Shown here piece by piece: positions 44,790 through 55,270 of a DNA stretch of 64,000 nucleotides. The stretch is from Lepidostoma basale (taxonomy: Eukaryota > Arthropoda > Insecta > Trichoptera > Lepidostomatidae), in assembly GCA_022606425.2 (NCBI GenBank), contig JAHDVF020001251.1:730501-794500 (forward strand). The letters run 5' to 3'. The notes below the pieces were generated by a model. That model did no database searches. It was not told the DNA's origin and worked only from the letters and a program-made list of their open reading frames with translations. The position numbers and the translations under genes were made by a program. Positions within the stretch are counted from its first letter, which is position 1. The number at the start of each line of letters is the position of its first letter.

Positions 44790-44916
44790 GCTCTGCCGCA
44801 AGTGTTCCACCTTACGTGATTGATGAGTTGAGTACTGCAAAGGCAGTAAATCACATATACAATGCAGAAGTCATGAAGGAAGGTTACTGCTACAACGTTG
44901 ATACAACTCAACCAAA
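44790..44916 (+). CDS. Ank2: Ankyrin exon 19, linker before ZU5
   Basis: Residues 876-917 plus two bases: SAASVPPYVIDELSTAKAVN, HIYNAEVMKEGYCYNVDTTQ, P. Acceptor TATTGTAG, donor GTAAGT, 127 bases, phase 2. Direct joining to exon 20 keeps the frame. A different exon may be used in between (see findings). Confidence 0.85.
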
Positions 44917-45119
44917 GTAAGTTTTTGTCCCATATCTTCAAAATGATCAAAACAAAACTTATTTCAATTGAATTATTTTTTGTTTGTTTCCAGAGTGTCT
45001 CGTTGGATATTGGTATAGCATTATTCATAATGTACGATTTTTTCCCCTTTTGCTTACACTTGGACGCTCACCAGGAGAAAACTCCAATGGAAAAAGTGAG
45101 TATTTACCTATATTGTTCT

Positions 45120-45560
45120 TCTTATTTTTCCTTATATGGTCCGTTCTCTTGAAGACTGCTCATTCTGTGAGGTGGATTCCCAGCTGACATTCCATATTTT
45201 AAGAGGTTTTCCAGGACGAGTCCCATGAGGCTGAATATGTTGCGCAATATAGAGGAGTCTGACGGTGTCCATTCTTTGGACATGACCGTAACAATCCCTT
45301 CTTCGTTGTCTACTTTTTTAATATCCTATACAGTTTTCCGGTCACACTCTGAGACGGAACCCAGCCTGCATCGCTCAGGGCGTACTAGACTGCTCCACTA
45401 TGGGGGGAAAGAGGAAGCGAGGCAGACCTAGAGTCACCTGGAGAAGAGCCCTGCAGGACGGGGTCAAAGCAGCAGGCCTCACTTGGGATGATGTTAGGCA
45501 TCAGGCATGATTCCTTCCATTCCTTGAGGCCCTATGCACCACGGAGGTGTGACAGGACAA
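45120..45560. mobile_element. RTE-B (minus) and RTE-G (plus) fragments
   Basis: 45120-45330 minus has the RTE-B 3' end (GAGGTGGATTCCCAGCTG, CGAGTCCCATGAGGCTG). 45335-45560 plus has GHTLRRNPACIAQGVLDC, GGKRKRGRPRVTWRRALQDG and GLTWDDVRHQA of RTE-G, with a (AAGAAAAAG) tail. Confidence 0.65.
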
Positions 45561-45865
45561 GAAGAAAAAGAATAATACTATTTTGCTAAGCATAATCATA
45601 TCTCCCATTGGATATTCGAAGGAGTTCTTGTACTCTAAGATCCCTTCCAAGCTGTAAGGTTTATGAATCGGTTTTTGACCTAACTCACCCCATTATCCAT
45701 AAGTATTGGACATCTCGGGGAATGAAGCATCGGTTTTTAATAACATGTATTTTTTTTTTGTTACTTATAACTTTTTCATTTGTTTTGTTCTCCTTATTTT
45801 TAATTTTAGAATTCAGCATTCAAAACCTAACCCAATTATTTTAATTGTCGTATTTCTTCTTCTAG

Positions 45866-45985
45866 TTTCCTGGTGTCTTTCCTCGTAGACGCTCGAGGCG
45901 GAGCCATGAGAGGATGCAGAGGAGGCGGTGTCCGAGTTATAGTTCCACCTCTGTCAGCTCAACAGCCGACCAGAATAACCTGCAG
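45866..45985 (+). CDS. Ank2: Ankyrin exon 20, start of first ZU5 domain
   Basis: Residues 918-957 plus two bases: [39 protein letters not shown]. This is the strongly conserved opening of the ankyrin ZU5 domain, which binds spectrin. The usual PPRK is PPLS here. The acceptor TTCTTCTAG leaves one base T that completes the codon begun in exon 19. Donor GTACTT, 120 bases, phase 2. Confidence 0.92.
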
Positions 45986-46225
45986 GTACTTCCTAACTCC
46001 ATCCCCAATTTTCCTGGACACATCAATGGATCCGGTCTGATTCCCAAGATAATCATATCTGACCTTGTTATATTGTTTTTTCTTATATTATATTATACTT
46101 CCCCTGTATTGTCACAGTAAGTAAGTCTTTTGGTCTCTTGTCACTTTAAAAAAAGGCTAACATCAAGGATTTAAATCAATGGTATTAGAATTTATTTTAC
46201 AATCTCCAATAAGAGCAGATAATTA

Positions 46226-46327
46226 CTCATTTTTATGAAAAAGGAATCCGGTCGTGTCCAGACCTGAACCCAAGTATTTTGGATCAGGAGCCAAGCGTCC
46301 AGTCTCTAAGACCGCCACCCGATTGAG
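46226..46327 (-). repeat. tRNA-derived SINE-like element, copy 2
   Basis: The complement carries GGGTGGCGGTCTTAGAG, GGACGCTTGGCTCCTGATCC and CTTGGGTTCAGG, then GACACGACCGGATTCC and TTTTTCATAA. It matches the copy at 21427 over its length. Confidence 0.55.
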
Positions 46328-46453
46328 GTGGAAAACGAGCTACTTCCTTTTGTTTTTTAAATCATGAAGTATCTATGATATATGTGCTATGTGTGTCAAT
46401 TTTTTAGTACTTAAGTAATTTACTGATTGTAAAAATGTGTTTTCACATTATAG

Positions 46454-46558
46454 GTACGTGAGGACGCAGCGAGTCAGCCATATGCCACCTTTGATGGAAG
46501 GCGAGGCTTTGGCTAGCAGGGTCTTAGAGCTTGGACCTGTTTCTGCAAAGTTTATTGG
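46454..46558 (+). CDS. Ank2: Ankyrin exon 21, ZU5
   Basis: Residues 958-992 plus two bases: YVRTQRVSHMPPLMEGEALA, SRVLELGPVSAKFIG. PPLMEGEALASR is a ZU5 hallmark. Acceptor CATTATAG, donor GTATGC, 105 bases, phase 2. Confidence 0.93.
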
Positions 46559-46604
46559 GTATGCATTATTTTTAACCTGCTAATAGATAATGCATAGCTC
46601 TGCT

Positions 46605-46740
46605 TAAAATACCAGATGAATAACGTCCTCAAGGAAGACCCCTGAAACGATGGAAAGGTAGCTGAAGTTCAGCATCACAGAAAGATAATCCTGTAATAAC
46701 AGACCCTTGGGTCTATAGCAAGTTAAAGAAGAAAAAGAAA
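46605..46740 (+). mobile_element. RTE-B decayed 3' scrap
   Basis: CGTCCTCAAGGAAGACCCCTGAAACGATGG resembles the GRPPKRWK coding end of RTE-B, followed by a GACCCTTGGGTCTATAGCAAG end and AAGAAG. Heavily decayed. Confidence 0.4.
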
Positions 46741-47137
46741 TATATATCTAAAGTACCTTCACTTATTACCACCAACGCCTGCCCCTGCCTCAGATGCCCC
46801 AGAACGTGTGGGTCCAGGATTGGTCTCTTCAATTACATGTAGACCCACAACCGTGAAGGATAGTCTTCCTCGGACATAAGGGACAGCCGATAATGATGAC
46901 TTATTAAGTATTTAGTTACAGAAAGATAAACTGGAAATATATATGTAGTCTCTCTAAGGACATACAAAATCTGTAGGTTTTAAATAAATTTCCTTCCAAC
47001 TCTCTCTTCTCTATCGGGTTATTGTTTGGAATGGACTTGAAAACCTAAATTTTCCTCGTGAATTAATAATACTTTGTATCAAAAACACTTGTTTTTTTTA
47101 TGTCTTTTCTTTGGTAATAACACTTTCTTCTTTCCAG

Positions 47138-47298
47138 ACCAATAATTCTGGAAGTGCCCCACTACGCTTCCCTTCGGGGTAAGGAGAGAGAAATTGTCAT
47201 CCTGAGATCAGACAACGGGACGACGTGGAGGGAGCACGCTTTAGAAGCTGCCGACTGCGTGGTTCAGGATATCCTCAACGACACCTTGGAAATTGATG
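47138..47298 (+). CDS. Ank2: Ankyrin exon 22, ZU5
   Basis: Residues 993-1046 plus one base: PIILEVPHYASLRGKEREIV, ILRSDNGTTWREHALEAADC, VVQDILNDTLEID. Acceptor CTTTCCAG (the first base A completes glycine 993), donor GTGAGT, 161 bases, phase 1. Confidence 0.93.
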
Positions 47299-47524
47299 GT
47301 GAGTTTTACACATTATATTCATCACAATTTCTTTATACGTAAGCAAAACTACAGATTATTTTTACGGCCACTATCCATCACCAGTTGTTCGAAAAGTAAC
47401 CATAGTATTCTAGAAGCTCTCTGAATGATTTTCATAAATTGGACAATGACTCTTCTTTTTCATCTTCTTTCCGTTTCGATGTCTTCTCTAGTAGCTTAAA
47501 ACAGCTCCTCAAATTTCTTTAAGA

Positions 47525-48010
47525 CATTTCAGTCCCTTATGTAATGGAGTAAGGAGATTCGCCTCTTGCCAACACCTCGTTGACCCCCTATTTTGGCCTT
47601 CATCAGCTTGTTTCCATCCACTACTGAACCAGCCTCTCCACCGTTACGCCATCCCTCTTGGTCTCTCGCCAGTAATCTCCAGGCCCTTTCCGCTGTCCGG
47701 ACAATATCTTCGCTCCACTTCGTAGGCTGTTTCCCAACACTTTTTTGGCCCAACCTTGGCCTCCATTCAGTAACCCTCTGGCTCCATCTTCCATCATTCC
47801 GTCGGCACATTTGCCCAGCCCATGCCACTTCATCCTTGCAATGCGTATCCCTATGTCAGTGACCCTGGTGGGTCTAAGCGAGATACCCAACATGGATCTT
47901 TCCATGGCCCATTGTGCAACTTTAATTTTGTGCATTTCTTCTTTAGTAAACGCCCATTTCTTGCATCCATATGTCATCACAGGTAACACACACTGCTCCA
48001 AAAATTTGTT
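47525..48010 (-). mobile_element. RTE-E-like retrotransposon 3' fragment
   Basis: Minus frames read MEQCVLPVMTYGCKKWAFTK, VAQWAMERSMLGISLRPTRV, then after a frameshift MAWAGQMCRRNDGRWSQRVT, EWRPRLGQKSVGKQPTKWSE and AWRLLARDQEGWR. It is a well-preserved C-terminus with one frameshift. Confidence 0.75.
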
Positions 48011-48171
48011 TTTTTATTATTTTGGCCTTCAATAGCACAATTGTAAATAGAGAGGTTTCTTTCAAGAACTAGTATGCATAGGTTGGACTGTACAAAATAT
48101 TAAATTTGGAGCTGCATAAAGGGTATCCAATAAGTCTTCACTACTTTAAGTATTTTTTTACATTGTTTTAG

Positions 48172-48294
48172 ATCCACCGGAGGAACCAGGAGTTCCACCA
48201 GCCAGGGTAACAAGGATTTTGACCCACGACTTCCCTCAATACTTCGCCGTCATTTCTCGCATAAGGCAGGAGGTTCACGCCATTGGACCCGAAG
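48172..48294 (+). CDS. Ank2: Ankyrin exon 23, end of first ZU5
   Basis: Residues 1047-1087 plus one base: [51 protein letters not shown] is conserved in all ankyrins. Acceptor TTGTTTTAG, donor GTAAGA, 123 bases, phase 1. Confidence 0.93.
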
Positions 48295-48344
48295 GTAAGA
48301 CGTGAACAATATGCTGGAACTTGGTTCAATTCGAAGAGCAGTGG

Positions 48345-48730
48345 AATTCTGACCATCACTATCATCATCATCAGCCCTAAGTCGTCCAGTGTTGAACATA
48401 GGTCTCCCTTCCCGGCTTCCACAACTCTCTATCTATCGCTGCTATGTGCCATTGACCTCCTGCCATTTTCTTGATGTCATCAGACTATCTGGCTTGTAGT
48501 CTGCCAGGATTTCTATGGCCGGTTCTAGGTCGCCACTCCAGGGTGCGTCTTGTTCACGTCCATAATCAAAAAAAAAATCATCATTAATTATTTCCATGTG
48601 TCCAAACCATTCGCACCGCGTTGCAATTCACAGATTTTCACACATTCGTCTAAGAGATCACATTTCTACTACATTTATTTCACTTTCATACTTCTTTTGC
48701 CAGTTCCATGCTTCGTTTTCAGGCATTAGG
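48345..48730 (-). mobile_element. RTE-like 3' end and RTE-A scrap
   Basis: 48345-48560 minus has shifted-frame SDDIKKMAGGQW and ETYVQHWT. 48565-48725 minus is a decayed RTE-A piece (CCATGTGTCCAAACCATTCGC, GCCAGTTCCATGC). Confidence 0.55.
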
Positions 48731-48859
48731 ATGATATATTTGCACTAATTGAATGTTCTTATCATACAACTTTAAATATAACTTTTAACCATTCTCTCTA
48801 CATCCATTTGTTCAATATATCTTAACAAGGCAGCTGCAATCTCTGGTGCTCCACAACAT

Positions 48860-49300
48860 AGAAAAACAAAGACATGGACATTAAGAGTAAGATGAGAATC
48901 TATAAAGCATGCGTAAGACCAATTATAACATATGGCGTTGAAGCAAGGGCAGACACACTAAGGACCAAAAAAGTTTTGAGGACTTCGGTGATGAAGACAC
49001 TGAGGACGATAGCAGGCAAGACACTGAGAGATCGCGCGAGGAACACAAGAATTTTTGAGATATCTGAGGTTGAGGATATTATATAATAAGATGGAGCAGA
49101 CAACTAAGAAGGGACTAGTACGGTCATGTCCAAATAATGGACACCACCAGACTCCCCTATATTTCTCAACATAATCAGCTTCACGGGACTCGTCCTCATG
49201 GATGACTTCCTAAAAGATGGAAGGACAGCTGGGATACTACCTCAGAGGAGCAATACTCTGGAGAACAGACCACATAGGTCCACAACAAAGATGAAAAAGA
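48860..49300 (+). mobile_element. RTE-B fragment
   Basis: The frame at 48874 reads MDIKSKMRIYKACVRPIITY, TSVMKTLRTIAGKTLRDRAR and ISEVEDII. Frameshifts then cover the RMDTTRLPYI to GEQTT end at about 49280, with an AAGATGAAAAAGAAG tail. Confidence 0.75.
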
Positions 49301-49502
49301 AGATCTAAACATGTTGCTGAAGCTTTCTTAATTTCCATGAGGAAGCATTCTTCTTATTCTACGTTCTCAGCCTTGTTCCTCTATCACTCGCCTTACTCAC
49401 ATACTGTTTAACAACCATTGAGGTTTCATCCTTCTTTAACATGCTTCTAGTTACATGCTTCACTTCCTACATGTATATAAGTATTTTTTTATAATTTTCC
49501 AG

Positions 49503-49591
49503 GTGGGATGGTGTCCAGCTCGGTGGTTCCTCAGGTGCAGGCCGTGTTCCCGCAGGGGGCCCTCACCAAGAAGATCAAAGTGGGCCTCCAG
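49503..49591 (+). CDS. Ank2: Ankyrin exon 24, start of second ZU5
   Basis: Residues 1088-1117: [30 protein letters not shown]. The first two bases complete glycine. The donor is GTAAAC, weaker than the others. Phase 0; exon 25 continues with AQTIEAELTAKLLGRG, as ankyrins do. The reading frame stays open past the donor to a TAG at 49697 (see findings). Confidence 0.9.
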
Positions 49592-49702
49592 GTAAACCTC
49601 TTCAGACCGCGGTCCTGCGCCAAGCAGGCGGGGGTACAGCTCAAGAAGATCACGGTCAACAATGTGGCCAAGAAAAAACGTTTCTCCCTGGTCTGGTAGT
49701 GA
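49592..49702 (+). other. Coding-like read-through after exon 24
   Basis: The frame continues for 35 codons ([20 protein letters not shown], then [15 protein letters not shown]) to TAG TGA. About 28 of 35 third positions are G or C, like an exon and unlike the AT-rich intron. It could be a retained-intron isoform ending early in ZU5, or a decayed exon duplicate. Confidence 0.5.
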
Positions 49703-49732
49703 GGCCGGATAACAGAGTTTCTGGACCATATT

Positions 49733-49852
49733 GCGCACACGTACTAGGCATACATACTGCGCATGCGTACTAAGCATACATTCTGCACATGCGTAGTAGA
49801 CATTCATATTGCGCATGCGTACTAAGCATACATACTACACATGCGTACTGCG
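49733..49852. repeat. 26-bp tandem repeat, 4.6 copies
   Basis: Units of 26 bases begin at 49733, 49759, 49785 and 49811, with a partial unit at 49837. The consensus is GCGCATGCGTACTAAGCATA plus CATACT. The block GCGCATGCG is self-complementary. Confidence 0.85.
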
Positions 49853-49944
49853 TTTATTTTAAAATATTAAACAACAGTCTTTGAAATATTATTTTTACCC
49901 GATTACAAATCAAACTAATTGTTTTTTTTTTATCTATGAACAAC

Positions 49945-50440
49945 AAACCATTGACGTTTTCCCGAAGGCGTATGCAGATAATACTCGTATATTCCGACAC
50001 AATATTTTATATTTACATAGTTTTCTAGATTTCTCAACATTTTCACAGCGCAGCGGGTCGAGTATGCACGTTGATTTTCCGACTCTTTGCATGGCATATT
50101 AAATCTGATTGATTTGATTGAGACACGTTTTCCTCGGTCGCTCTCAATTAAGTAATACATTAACGTAAGATTCGTACATTTTATTTATTCTTTGTTTCCA
50201 TCTTAGTAAAATAAATTTATTTGAGGAATATTAGGCAGATGAATGCGTAATGAAAATTATTGAAAAATAAGATGGTTTGCACATATGGAAAGAATATTAA
50301 AATGGTTAAATACAAGCAGTGTAAATGAGAAATGGAGTCTCTACTCCATTTTTCATTCACGCTACTTGTGTACGAGTATATGGTAACCATTTAACTATTC
50401 TTTCTCCTTTCATTATTTCCATATCTGCAAACCATCTTAT
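49945..50440. mobile_element. RTE-A/A2 scraps with an inverted repeat
   Basis: 49945-50165 minus is a decayed RTE-A 3' end. At 50268-50341 a plus-strand piece (TAAGATGGTTTGCACATATGG) is followed directly by its own complement (50342-50435, ending CATATCTGCAAACCATCTTA). Confidence 0.6.
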
Positions 50441-50494
50441 TGATCAATAATTTTCCTTAAAAGGCCAAAGAATGTTAGAAAATAAGTGTCAAGT

Positions 50495-51180
50495 TGTGTG
50501 AAAATAGACTAGTATTTGAAAAGGAAGAATGTGTGACGGATTGTGACATAAGTGCGGACGGTCAGAAATAAGAGAAAGTTACCGAATTTGTTTATTTGGG
50601 AAGCATGTTTACATGAGAAGGAAAAATGGAGAAAGATATCGAAAGAAGGGTTGGAGCTGGAAACAAAATAAATGGTGCACCCAAATTTACTAACGCAAAT
50701 AGAAATATTGTGTATCGACTGAAGCAAAGATGGCAGTGCACAATCTAGTTCTAGTGTCAACCCTTATGTATCGAGAAGAATGAAAGTAAGATAAATGCCG
50801 TAGAAATAAGGTCACTAAGAAGAATGTGTGGAATATCAATGTATGATAGAATATCTAATGATGAAGTAAGAAAGGAAATGTAAAGCAGTTGAATGTATTC
50901 TAAAAAAAATTAAGAAAGGGTCACTAAGATAGTTTGGACATATGGACGGACGGATGAGGTAAGAATGGTTTAAAAAATATATACAAGTTGTGTGAATGGA
51001 AAAATATGTCGTGGTAGGCCAAGGAAGACATGGCATGACCAAATTAATTAAATACTAAAAGGCGGCCATGTTCGAAGTAGGAACAATCGACGAGCGTGCA
51101 TGTCACGATGTGTGAATGTAGAAGAGAGTGGGGATCCATCTTCTTAGCCTACCCCTCCGGAGAAACGGCGTGATGGTTAG
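50495..51180 (+). mobile_element. RTE-A2 fragment
   Basis: The plus strand has decayed EFVYLGSMFT (about 50585), RRVGAGNK.NGA, RRMCGISMYDRIS, GSLR.FGHM, GRPRKTWHDQIN and the end TACCCCTCCGGAGAAACGGCGTGATGGTTAG. Many stops. Confidence 0.7.
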
Positions 51181-52040
51181 TTAGAAGAATTTCGAGAAAT
51201 ATGTAATACTCGAAATGTAGGATTTTTATCTGCCTACCACTTAGGAGAAACGGTGTTACGGTTTATTACAAATTTATACGATAAAACGCCATAGCAACGC
51301 AGTTTTAATTTTTTGCATAATGCGGTAATCTAAGTACATTACCGACATCTATCGAATTCGTGTGTAAACATTTTCGATGTACGATTTTTTACTGTTGCAA
51401 TAATATTATACGCTCATAAGAGACAGAGTGCCTTGTTAAGATCAGTTGGCTTTCGTATGATTCTCTGTTTCACCGAACTAGATAAGTAAGTTCAAAAATA
51501 GATCTTCGTAAAGGGTATCGAGTAGGTTTTTACGGAAGATTATCCACAAGGCAAGATTTTTTTAAAACGCTGTGCTTGAGAATTTTGAAAGATTTTTGCT
51601 CGAAAGTAATCGGTTAATCTTCTAATAACCTTAACATCTCTATTAATGTGATAAATTCTGGGTTAAGATTTTCCTTATTTTATACATATTTAATAGTGTT
51701 TTATCGAAAACCGGAGACATGTTACCAATACATTCATAAAAAAAACGACAGTGTATCGGAAATTCGTGTATGTGAGTGTAGACTATATATGATTATTTCA
51801 CCTACATTATTTCCGTTTCATTTTTGCATTATATATATTCACAAATGCGAGAGAGACAAATAATCAGTCGGTGCTCAGAAATCAAAACGAATCATCTTTT
51901 GTTTCTTCGTTTACTTAGTAGTTTGTCAAACTACTCGTATGTGAGTGTTCGCCGATTTAATTTAATTTAATTTTATGAATTATTAATATTACGAATTTAG
52001 AATTCAAAATTATTTTAGAATTCAAAATGTCAGTTGAAAT
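51180..52040. other. Intron 24, no recognised feature
   Basis: AT-rich. A second decayed RTE-A end (CGGTGTTACGG) is visible at about 51240-51260. Nothing else is recognised. Confidence 0.4.
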
Positions 52041-53890
52041 GTGTAGATAGTACCCGTTCCAACACTTTAAGTAGGTTTAAATTACAACAACATTGTCATC
52101 AATTTATAAACGATATTAATAATTGTACAGTCAACAAAAATTGTGTCGATAATTTTGACCTACTCAAATTAAGGAAAGTGTACGGGTACATAAGTTTACC
52201 CTTTACCTGCACTTCAAGTAGGTCCAAATTACGAAAAAATTGTCAACAGTTTATAAAATATATTAATAATTTTACAGTTCTAAATAAACATTCAACAATA
52301 ATTGTGTCATAAATTTTGACCTACTCAAATTAAGGGACATAAGTTTACCCGTTACTCGCACTTTAAGTAGGTCCAAATTACATCAAAATTGTCAACAGTT
52401 ACGATATTAATAATTTTACAGTTGTATATACAGTCAACAATAATTGAGTCGATTATTTTGACCTACTCAAATTAAGGGAAATATACGGGTAGAGTTCATC
52501 CGTTACTCGCACTTTAAATAGGTTCCAATTACGGCAAAATTGTCAACAGTTTATACACTGTATTAATAATTGTATGGATTTAATGCAAAAGCAACGATAA
52601 ATTTTTCGTTAATTTCGACCTACTCAAATTAAGGGAAACGCACAGGTACATAAGTTTGCCTGTTACCTGCACTTTGAGTAGGTCTAAATTAAAGATAATA
52701 ATTTATGATAAATTGTATTCACTGTTAACGATCGTGTTGTTGATTTTAACCTACTCAAATTAAGGGAAATATACGGGTACATAAGTTTACCCGCTACCCG
52801 CACTAAGTAGGTCCTAATTATGACAAAATTGTCAACAGTTTTTAAACGATTTTAATAATTTTACAGTTGTATTTACAGTCAACAAAAATTGTGTCGATAA
52901 TTTTGACCTACTCAAATTAAGGGAAATATACGGGTACATAAGTTTACCCTTTACCCGTTCATTAAGTAGGTCCAAATTGACACAAAACTGTCAACAGTTT
53001 GGATTACGGATTGTATACAAAATCAACAATAATTTTGTCATTAATTTCGACCTACTCAAATTAAGGGAAATATACGGGTACATAAGTTTGCCTGTTCCCT
53101 GCACTTTGAGTAGGTCTAAATTAGAGACAATAATTTATGATAAAAGTGAATAATTTAACAATTTTATACACTGTTGACAATCGTGTTGTTAATTTTGACC
53201 TATTCAAATTAAGGGAAATATACGGGTATGTTAGTTTATCCGTTACTCGCACTTTAGGTAGGTTCTAATTACGGCAAAATCGGCAACAGTTTATACACGG
53301 TATTAAAAATTGAATGGATTGAATGCAAAATCAACAATAAATTTGTCGTTAATTTTGACCTACTCAAATTAAGGGAAGGTCTATTTGAGTAGGTCTAAAT
53401 TAGAGACAATAATTTATGATAAAAGTGAATAATTTAACACTTTTATACACTGATAACAATCGTGTTGTTAATTTTGACCTACGGTACATATGTTTACCCT
53501 TAACCCGCACCCACACAGTCAATAATAATTTTATCATTAAATTTGACCTACTCAAATTAAGAGAAATATACGGGTACATAAAACACAAGTGAACAATAAC
53601 ATTTTATGATAAAAGTGAATAAGTCAACAATTTTATAAATTGCTCACAATTGTGTTGATAATTTTTACCTACTTAAATTAAGAGAATCATACGGGTAAGT
53701 TTGCATATTATCTGCAGTTTGAGTAGTTTCAAATTAACGACAATATTTTATGATGAAATTGAATAACTTAACAGTTATATACCATACACTGCTAGAAATT
53801 ACGTATTTAATTTAAACCTTCTTAAATTCAGAGAATTATACGGGTACATAAGTTTATCCGTTAACCGCACTTTGAGTAGGTTCAAATGAA
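52040..53890. repeat. Satellite array with conserved nested hairpin
   Basis: The motif CCTACTCAAATTA occurs at 52159, 52320, 52462, 52619, 52749, 52907, 53051, 53359 and 53547, with variants at 53199, 53668 and 53817. Spacing is mostly 120-160 bases. Each monomer has a conserved core: GACCTACTCAAA, then TATACGGGTACATAAGTTTA, CCCG..CCCGCAC, then TTTGAGTAGGTC. The outer arms pair over 12 bases and ACGGGTA pairs with TACCCGT inside. The linkers between cores vary. No coding sequence is seen. Confidence 0.85.
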
Positions 53891-55270
53891 GTACATACAT
53901 AACAAAGGGTGTGTACTAATAATTTATCTAAATATTTTTTTTTTATTGTTATTTTAAATTTGGAATACAATTTTGAAAATTTTGTTTCTTTTTCAGTCAC
54001 GGTAATTTTGACACTATTTTTAATCAATAGTTTAGATAAGGAAAGTAGCACACAGTAGCGGAATAATTATTGCCGACCATGTAAACGAACTTTCTCTTGT
54101 ATTTATCAACATAAAGGCTATACAGCAGCTAAAGCATAACCCGTTTATAATAGGTTAGTCTGGAGCGAGTCCAACGATAGAAGCACAGTATTCTTAAGGA
54201 GTGGAAATAATCTTTTAATATGAAACTATTTTTCGATTTGATATATTAAAATTTCTTCCATTATTTAATAACAGAGAGAAAAAGAATTGAAATTTTGTTT
54301 GTAGTCCAAATAGAGTTTTTTTTTAATATAATATGTCAAATATTTGAAATTACAAGAAATCACAAAAAATGTATAATAAAAATCAGTATTTTAAAAAGTC
54401 GAATGATTTTACTGAAATCTCTAGACGGAAGTTTATTTTAAATAATAATTAAATAAAACGATTTTTTTAAACTATGCCAGCGAGCCTGGCGAAACCGGTC
54501 GCTGTCGAAATAAAGACAAAAGTGGAAGTACATAGTTGAATTTTTTTTTTTTTTTAAAGTCACTTAAAATGTTGATATAAAAAACGAAGCTAGTGTGGCT
54601 TCAGTATGGCTCTTTGACACATTGACATATTGTATATATTTTATGATTAAAATAATTTTAAATTTCCATAGTTGAAAGCACTCCCAATAAGTAATTTTTT
54701 TACGTAATTTAAATTTACTAATTAACTTATTAAAAATAATGACTTGTTCTATACGCCAGTCGATGAAATATTAAAATATATACCTAATAACTTTTCTATA
54801 AAAATGTTCTTCCATCAAATTTAATAAAACTTATTGAATACGAATGTAGGCGTAGAAAAAACATCTTATTTATTTATCTATCTAAAAAAAACAAATATTT
54901 CAATTAAAGGTAGGCGTTTTTCGAGGTTATTTTTTCCATTTAGATCGGTTTCATATACGAAATCACTCTATTTCGCTTTTACATATTACATTGTATATTT
55001 TTGTGAATTTCTAAAAAAAACAGCATAAAATTGTCAGTTTATATACGGTAAAAAAAAAAGAAGAAGAAAACAAAAATGGCAGAATAATTGCTCGGATTGG
55101 ACGAGGGTATTTTTGAACGAATGCCTTAAAAACTTTAGCACGAATTTTAAAAGATTTGTGAGTGTTCTGAAAGTTTTGAGAAATTGAATATAGAAAATGG
55201 CGTTAGTTAATTTAAATGGCGTACTTCGAATAACTTTACGCGGGAAAGTTAATCCACGAGGGTTCATTTT
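53890..55270. other. Very AT-rich intron, no recognised feature
   Basis: Long A and T runs, no motif-bearing open frame and no clear repeat. Confidence 0.45.

Noticed and set aside
44996..45095. Using AG at 44995 to read VSLDIG and 33 more codons as a normal exon
   Set aside because: It would end in phase 0 and put exon 20 out of the ZU5 frame.
45608..46120. Open frames around exon 20 (hydrophobic 78 codons; [11 protein letters not shown] frame)
   Set aside because: The first is T-rich intron and the second is exon 20 in the wrong frame. The ZU5 frame is the conserved one.
52040..53890. CRISPR-like array
   Set aside because: Spacing is loose, both repeat and spacer drift, the host is an insect, and the core is a hairpin satellite.
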